From assembly GCA_035947875.1 (NCBI GenBank), contig DASZJQ010000209.1:1-10061 (forward strand): a DNA stretch of 10,061 bases, read 5' to 3'. The notes under the pieces were generated by a model, which did not search any database, had not been told where the DNA came from, and worked only from the letters and a program-made list of their open reading frames with translations. The first letter of the stretch is position 1; each line of letters opens with the position of its first letter. Positions 6,868 to 10,061 of the stretch are shown in pieces. The stretch comes from Bog-473 sp035947875 (GTDB taxonomy: Bacteria; Actinomycetota; Acidimicrobiia; Acidimicrobiales; RAAP-2). The position numbers and the translations under genes were made by a program.

Positions 6868-7923
6868 CTAGAGCTCCTCGGCAAAATTGCCCTCCAGGCG
6901 CCCGAAGACGGTGAGGGCGATGATGAAGAGCACGGTCGACGCCGCCAGCACACCCAGATCGAGCAGGGCGTACGTTCCCCAATTCCAGGTGGGGAGGACG
7001 TAGAAGGTTTGGGGCTTCCCATTCACGATGGCGGTGGGGGTGGTTTGGGCGTACAACGCCCGCTGAAAGGTGAGGACCAGGGGCACCATGGGGTTGAGGA
7101 AGTAGACCCAGGTCCACTGGGCCCAGCCCTTGGCCGCCAACTTCTGGGCGATGTTGCCTTGGAAGGCGTAGACGATCGGGCAGGCCCAGAACCAGGCCGT
7201 CAACACCACCTCGATGAGGTGCTGCATGTCGCGCAGGTACACGTTGACCGCCGACAGGAGCACCCCCAGGGCGCAGGCCAGCACCATGGCCGTGAAGAGG
7301 GCCAGGAGCAGGAGCGGGAGGTAGTTCACGGCCGGCATCACGTGGAGCACCACCATGAAGATGGCCATGACCACGGCTTGGAAGCAGAAGAAGACCAAGG
7401 CAGAGCCCACGGCGGCCAGGGCCAGGATCTCCCGGGGAAAGGCCACCTTCTTCACGATGGCGGAGTTGTTCACGATGACACCGGTACCGGTCAACACCCC
7501 GAGCTGGAAGAGGTTCCACACCAGCAGCCCGGCGAAGAGGAAGATGACGAAGTGGGGCATCCGGTTGCCCAACACGAGCTGGAAGACCACGAAGTAGATG
7601 GCCAACGTCATGGCCGGTGCGATCATCGACCAGACGAGCCCGAGCGCCGAGTTCTTGTACTTGACCTTGATCTCGGTTCGGACCAGGTAGACGAGCAGCT
7701 CCCGGGAGATCCAGATCTCGCGCAACCGCTGGCCGACGCTGATGGTCGGGGTGACCACCCGCGTGATCTTGTTGCCACGGGCCTCCTGGGCGCTGAACCC
7801 CGCCGCCTCGGCCGCCATGGGGGACTGGTCGGCTACCTGACGCGGCAATCCGTAGCCCTCGTGCCCGTCGTGGTCATTCGGATGGTCGGCGCCAGACGGG
7901 GATGCCGGGGCGTCCAAGGCCAC
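6868..7923 (-). CDS. wzm: Polysaccharide ABC exporter permease (ABC-2 / Wzm type)
   Basis: A 351-residue membrane protein that would form the channel for the adjacent ATPase. Six likely transmembrane segments lie near 96-118, 125-147, 168-195, 201-225, 238-256 and 318-340. Typical family marks are ELLVYLVRTEIKVKYKNSALG (75-95, the amphipathic entry helix), NVYLRDMQHLIEV (227-239), WFWACPIVY (244-252) and FLNPMVPLVLTFQRALY (275-291). Usual Wzm proteins are about 260-280 residues. The extra length is an N-terminal cytoplasmic tail of about 60 residues that is rich in His, Asp and Gly and looks disordered. The GTG at 7923 is 3 nt after the clpP stop. The ATG at 7818 (residue 36) is an alternative that would halve the tail, but it has no better ribosome binding site. 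Exported substrate: an undecaprenyl-linked or similar glycan, by inference from neighbours. Confidence 0.9.
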   Translation of the reverse strand: MALDAPASPSGADHPNDHDGHEGYGLPRQVADQSPMAAEAAGFSAQEARGNKITRVVTPTISVGQRLREIWISRELLVYLVRTEIKVKYKNSALGLVWSMIAPAMTLAIYFVVFQLVLGNRMPHFVIFLFAGLLVWNLFQLGVLTGTGVIVNNSAIVKKVAFPREILALAAVGSALVFFCFQAVVMAIFMVVLHVMPAVNYLPLLLLALFTAMVLACALGVLLSAVNVYLRDMQHLIEVVLTAWFWACPIVYAFQGNIAQKLAAKGWAQWTWVYFLNPMVPLVLTFQRALYAQTTPTAIVNGKPQTFYVLPTWNWGTYALLDLGVLAASTVLFIIALTVFGRLEGNFAEEL

Positions 7924-7926
7924 GTT

Positions 7927-8535
7927 CTAAGCGCTTCCCGTCGCGACGGCCGACCGATCGATCACCTGATCGATGAAGCCGTACTCACGGGCCTCTTCGG
8001 CCGTGAACCAGCGGTCGCGATCGGAGTCCGCCTCGATGCGCTCCAGCGATTGCCCGGTATGCAGGGCGATGCGCTCGGCCATCATCCGCTTGAGGTAGAT
8101 GATCTGCTCGGCCTGGATCGCGATATCGGCCGCCTGGCCCTGCATGGCGCCGGAAGGCTGGTGCATCAGGATCCGGGAGTGCGGCAGGGCAAATCGCTTG
8201 CCCGGCGCTCCGGCGCACAGCAGGAACTGGCCCATGCTAGCGGCCAGGCCGACGCAGATGGTGGAGACGTCGGGACGGACGTACTGCATGGTGTCGTAGA
8301 TGGCCAGCCCGTCGGTCACCGATCCGCCGGGTGAATTGATGTAGAGGGAGATGTCCTTGTCGGCATCTTCGGACTCGAGCAGGATGAGCTGGGCACAGAC
8401 CAGATTGGCCGTGAGCTGGTCGATGGCGCTGCCGATGAAGACGATCCGTTCTTTGAGCAGTCGCTGATAGATATCCGAGGAGGGGTCGGCGCCGCCGGCG
8501 GCGACAATGGACGGGAGGGAGGATGCGGAAGCCAT
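7927..8535 (-). CDS. clpP: ATP-dependent Clp protease proteolytic subunit
   Basis: A 202-residue S14-family serine protease that forms the tetradecameric chamber fed by ClpX or ClpC unfoldases in the cytoplasm. The catalytic triad is complete: Ser100 in GLAASMGQFL, His125 in MHQPSG and Asp174 in DSDRDRWFTAEEA, with the same 25- and 49-residue spacings as E. coli ClpP. YINSPGGSVTDGLAIYD (65-81) is the oxyanion-loop region, and GAMQGQAADIAIQAEQ (129-144) is the handle helix. The ATG at 8535 has no Shine-Dalgarno; TAGCCT six bases upstream suggests a leaderless transcript. It is the first gene of a leftward run that continues into the glycan exporter with a 3-nt gap. Normal clpP partners (tig, clpX or a second clpP) are absent from the window. 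Actinobacteria often carry two or more clpP copies; which one this is cannot be told here. Confidence 0.95.
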   Translation of the reverse strand: MASASSLPSIVAAGGADPSSDIYQRLLKERIVFIGSAIDQLTANLVCAQLILLESEDADKDISLYINSPGGSVTDGLAIYDTMQYVRPDVSTICVGLAASMGQFLLCAGAPGKRFALPHSRILMHQPSGAMQGQAADIAIQAEQIIYLKRMMAERIALHTGQSLERIEADSDRDRWFTAEEAREYGFIDQVIDRSAVATGSA

Positions 8536-8541
8536 GGCGAG

Positions 8542-8547
8542 AGGCTA
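8542..8547 (-). promoter_or_regulatory. Possible -10 box for a leaderless clpP operon transcript
   Basis: On the reverse strand TAGCCT fits the actinobacterial TANNNT pattern and is followed by six bases and then the clpP ATG. It would drive the whole leftward clpP-exporter operon. No recognisable -35 sequence lies 16-18 nt further upstream, so this is tentative. Confidence 0.35.
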
Positions 8548-8581
8548 CCCGTCCAGACGCGCACCTGTGGTTACATGGCCG

Positions 8582-8587
8582 TAGAAT
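8582..8587 (+). promoter_or_regulatory. Probable -10 box of the tRNA-Leu gene
   Basis: TAGAAT is a close match to TATAAT and lies 28 nt before the first base of the tRNA, leaving room for a short 5' leader that RNase P would remove. The corresponding -35 position is GC-rich and does not resemble TTGACA. Confidence 0.45.
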
Positions 8588-8612
8588 CCCTGTTCACCCG
8601 CACCGCGGGCCC

Positions 8613-8701
<89 letters not shown>

Positions 8702-8725
8702 CGGCGACCAGTAGCTTCCTCACCC

Positions 8726-9766
8726 ATGCCCCACCTGGTCGCCGCCCCGGACAAATTCAGAGGGACGGCCACGGCGGTCGAAGTGGTCGGCGCCGTGACG
8801 GCGGCCGCTGACGCCGCCGGGTGGTCATCGGTGGGCGTGCCCCTCTCCGACGGGGGCGAGGGGCTCCTCGAGGCCCTGGGCGGCGCCGTCCACCGCGCCG
8901 AGGTCCCGGGCCCGTTGGGGGCGCCCACCATCGCCGAGTGGCGCATGCTTCCCGCCCCGGACCACCCTGAGCACCCCGACCACCCCGGGCCGACGGCCGT
9001 GATCGAGATGTCGCGCGCCGCCGGCCGCGCCCTCCTCCCCCGCCCTCGGGGCGACGAGCCCGTCCGAGCCGACACCGCCGGCGTCGGGACTCTTCTCCTG
9101 GCGGGCCGGGATGCCGGGGCCCGGCGCATCGTGGTCGGCTGTGGCGGTTCGGCCACCACCGACGGCGGCTGGGGCGCCGTGCGCACCGTCGGGTCGGCCG
9201 AGGAGTTGGGCGGGATCGAGATCACCGTGGCCTGTGATGTCACGACGCCGTTCCGCCAGGCCGCCCGGGTCTTCGGCCCCCAAAAGGGCGCCACGGTCAC
9301 GCAGATCGCCCAACTGTCGGACCGCCTCGGTGCCCTCGCCGACCGCTACCGGCGCGACTTCGGGGTCGACGTCGACGCCGAGCCCGGCGCGGGGGCGGCC
9401 GGAGGGCTGGCCGGGGGGCTGGTCGCGCTGGGCGCCCGGCTGGTCCACGGGTTCGACCTCGTGGCGGGGCTGGTCGATCTCGACGCCCGGCTGGCCGGGG
9501 CCGACGTGGTCGTCACCGGGGAGGGGCACCTCGACCCCCCTTCGTTCCGCGGCAAGGTGCCCGGTGGCGTGTTGTCCCGGGTCGGAGGGCGATGCCCGGT
9601 GCTCTGCATCTGCGGCGGGGCCGACCCGGCGCTCCTGCGCTCGCCACCGATGGGGATGGAGGTCGTCAGCCTCACCGAGCGGTTCGGGCGCGCCCGGGCC
9701 CGGGCGGAGACGACGGCACTGATCGAGGAGGTCACGGCGACCGCGCTGGACCGGTTTTGCCCCTGA
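8726..9766 (+). CDS. Glycerate kinase (GK-I family)
   Basis: A 346-residue cytoplasmic enzyme phosphorylating D-glycerate, usually to 2-phosphoglycerate in this family, thereby linking glyoxylate/serine-type metabolism to glycolysis. Family blocks appear in order: APDKFRGTATA (7-17; APDSFKGS in relatives), PLSDGGEGLLEAL (39-51), AVIEMSRAAG (91-100), GCGGSATTDGGWGA (138-151), ACDVTTPF (169-176) with FGPQKGAT (183-190), GAAGGLAGGLVALGA (223-237) and VVTGEGHLDPPSFRGK (262-277). It is about 30 residues shorter than the common 370-380. The ATG at 8726 is chosen because the conserved first strand follows at once; longer in-frame starts would lie inside the tRNA. There is no Shine-Dalgarno. TAGCTT (8712-8717) may be a -10 for a near-leaderless mRNA, or the gene may be read through from the tRNA. 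A His/Pro-rich loop DHPEHPDHPGP (79-89) is unusual but sits in a variable position. Confidence 0.92.
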   Translation: MPHLVAAPDKFRGTATAVEVVGAVTAAADAAGWSSVGVPLSDGGEGLLEALGGAVHRAEVPGPLGAPTIAEWRMLPAPDHPEHPDHPGPTAVIEMSRAAGRALLPRPRGDEPVRADTAGVGTLLLAGRDAGARRIVVGCGGSATTDGGWGAVRTVGSAEELGGIEITVACDVTTPFRQAARVFGPQKGATVTQIAQLSDRLGALADRYRRDFGVDVDAEPGAGAAGGLAGGLVALGARLVHGFDLVAGLVDLDARLAGADVVVTGEGHLDPPSFRGKVPGGVLSRVGGRCPVLCICGGADPALLRSPPMGMEVVSLTERFGRARARAETTALIEEVTATALDRFCP

Positions 9767-9870
9767 CCTGACGCATCGGCAATGCTGCTCGCGCCGCACG
9801 GCACCTGGGCCGACGTCCGCCGTTCGAGAACAACCACCGACACGAAAACATTCGAGAAAGAGGTAGCGCC
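9767..9870. promoter_or_regulatory. Intergenic region with paired TTCGAGAA repeats
   Basis: This 104-nt spacer before the dehydrogenase holds two identical 8-mers, TTCGAGAA at 9823-9830 and 9851-9858, whose starts are 28 nt apart. The second merges into the ribosome binding site. They could be operator half-sites on one face of the helix or chance. A weak hairpin GCAT/ATGC (9773-9776, 9782-9785) follows the glycerate kinase stop without a T-run. No convincing -35/-10 pair was found. Confidence 0.3.
9857..9864 (+). promoter_or_regulatory. Shine-Dalgarno site of the dehydrogenase gene
   Basis: AAAGAGGT lies six bases before the ATG at 9871 and resembles the AAAGGAGGT consensus minus one G. It confirms the start chosen for the right-edge gene. 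Confidence 0.65.
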
Positions 9871-10061
9871 ATGGGTCTGCTCGACGGCAAGGTTGCCATC
9901 GTCACGGGAGCCGGGAGGGGCATCGGACGCGAGGAGGCGCTCCTCCTGTCGAGCGAGGGCGCCCGGGTCATCGTCAACGACGTCGGTGGTGCCCTCACCA
10001 ACACGTCGGCCGACGAGCACCCGGCCGAGGACGTGGTCGCCCTCATCAAAGAGCGTGGCGG
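9871..10061 (+). CDS. Short-chain dehydrogenase/reductase, N-terminal part
   Basis: The first 63 residues of a gene that runs off the right edge. MGLLDGKVAIVTGAGRGIGREEALLL shows the SDR Rossmann start with the TGxxxGIG cofactor motif at 12-19 (TGAGRGIG). EGARVIVNDVGGA (29-41) ends strand 2 with Asn-Asp, an acidic residue that favours NAD(H) over NADP(H). The NDVGGA...PAEDVV pattern resembles the SDRs related to the dehydrogenase part of multifunctional beta-oxidation enzymes (3-hydroxyacyl-CoA or 17-beta-hydroxysteroid type), which would suit a lipid-metabolic role. The catalytic Ser-Tyr-Lys residues lie outside the window, so activity and substrate are not determined. The start is supported by a good Shine-Dalgarno. 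Confidence 0.9.
   Translation, partial: MGLLDGKVAIVTGAGRGIGREEALLLSSEGARVIVNDVGGALTNTSADEHPAEDVVALIKERG

Noticed and set aside
6754..8334. Long rightward open frame (526 codons) antisense to the exporter and clpP genes
   Set aside because: It lies opposite three strongly recognised genes. Its product is a His/Asp/Gly/Glu-rich low-complexity string, as expected from the complement of GC-rich codons. No family motif or ribosome binding site.

Overview
The window is GC-rich bacterial DNA with dense short-gap operons, several GTG starts and few Shine-Dalgarno sites. This fits a high-GC actinobacterium. A class within the Actinomycetota (for example Acidimicrobiia) is only a guess, because nothing here fixes the taxonomy.

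Layout. At the left edge, the first codons of a leftward peroxiredoxin-like gene (1-33) diverge from a rightward pair: a crotonase-family enoyl-CoA hydratase/isomerase (247-1077) and a HAD-IB phosphatase (1074-1811), joined by an ATGA overlap. A 100-nt convergent gap follows. From 8535 down to 1912 lies a six-gene leftward operon: clpP, an ABC-2 permease (Wzm-type), an ABC ATPase with a C-terminal Wzt-type domain, a SAM-dependent methyltransferase, and two GT4 glycosyltransferases. Gaps are 3, 3, 30, -4 and 22 nt. A tRNA-Leu(UAG) gene with an encoded CCA (8616-8701) diverges from clpP. It is followed rightward by a glycerate kinase (8726-9766) and the start of a short-chain dehydrogenase that runs off the right edge (9871 onward).

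How the genes may work together. The five genes after clpP look like an ABC-transporter-dependent surface-glycan module. The two glycosyltransferases would build or finish a lipid-linked glycan, the methyltransferase could modify it, and the ATPase with its C-terminal glycan-recognition domain would pair with the permease for export. The unusual part is a catalytically complete ClpP protease as the first gene, only 3 nt from the permease. The crotonase and the dehydrogenase fit fatty-acid or acyl-CoA metabolism; the glycerate kinase feeds glycerate into central carbon metabolism.

I see no mobile element, CRISPR array or integrase. The most notable points are the clpP-first export operon, the methyltransferase paired with a Wzt-type ATPase, the glycosyltransferase with a forced ~100-residue disordered N-terminus, and a crotonase with Cys at one catalytic Glu position.
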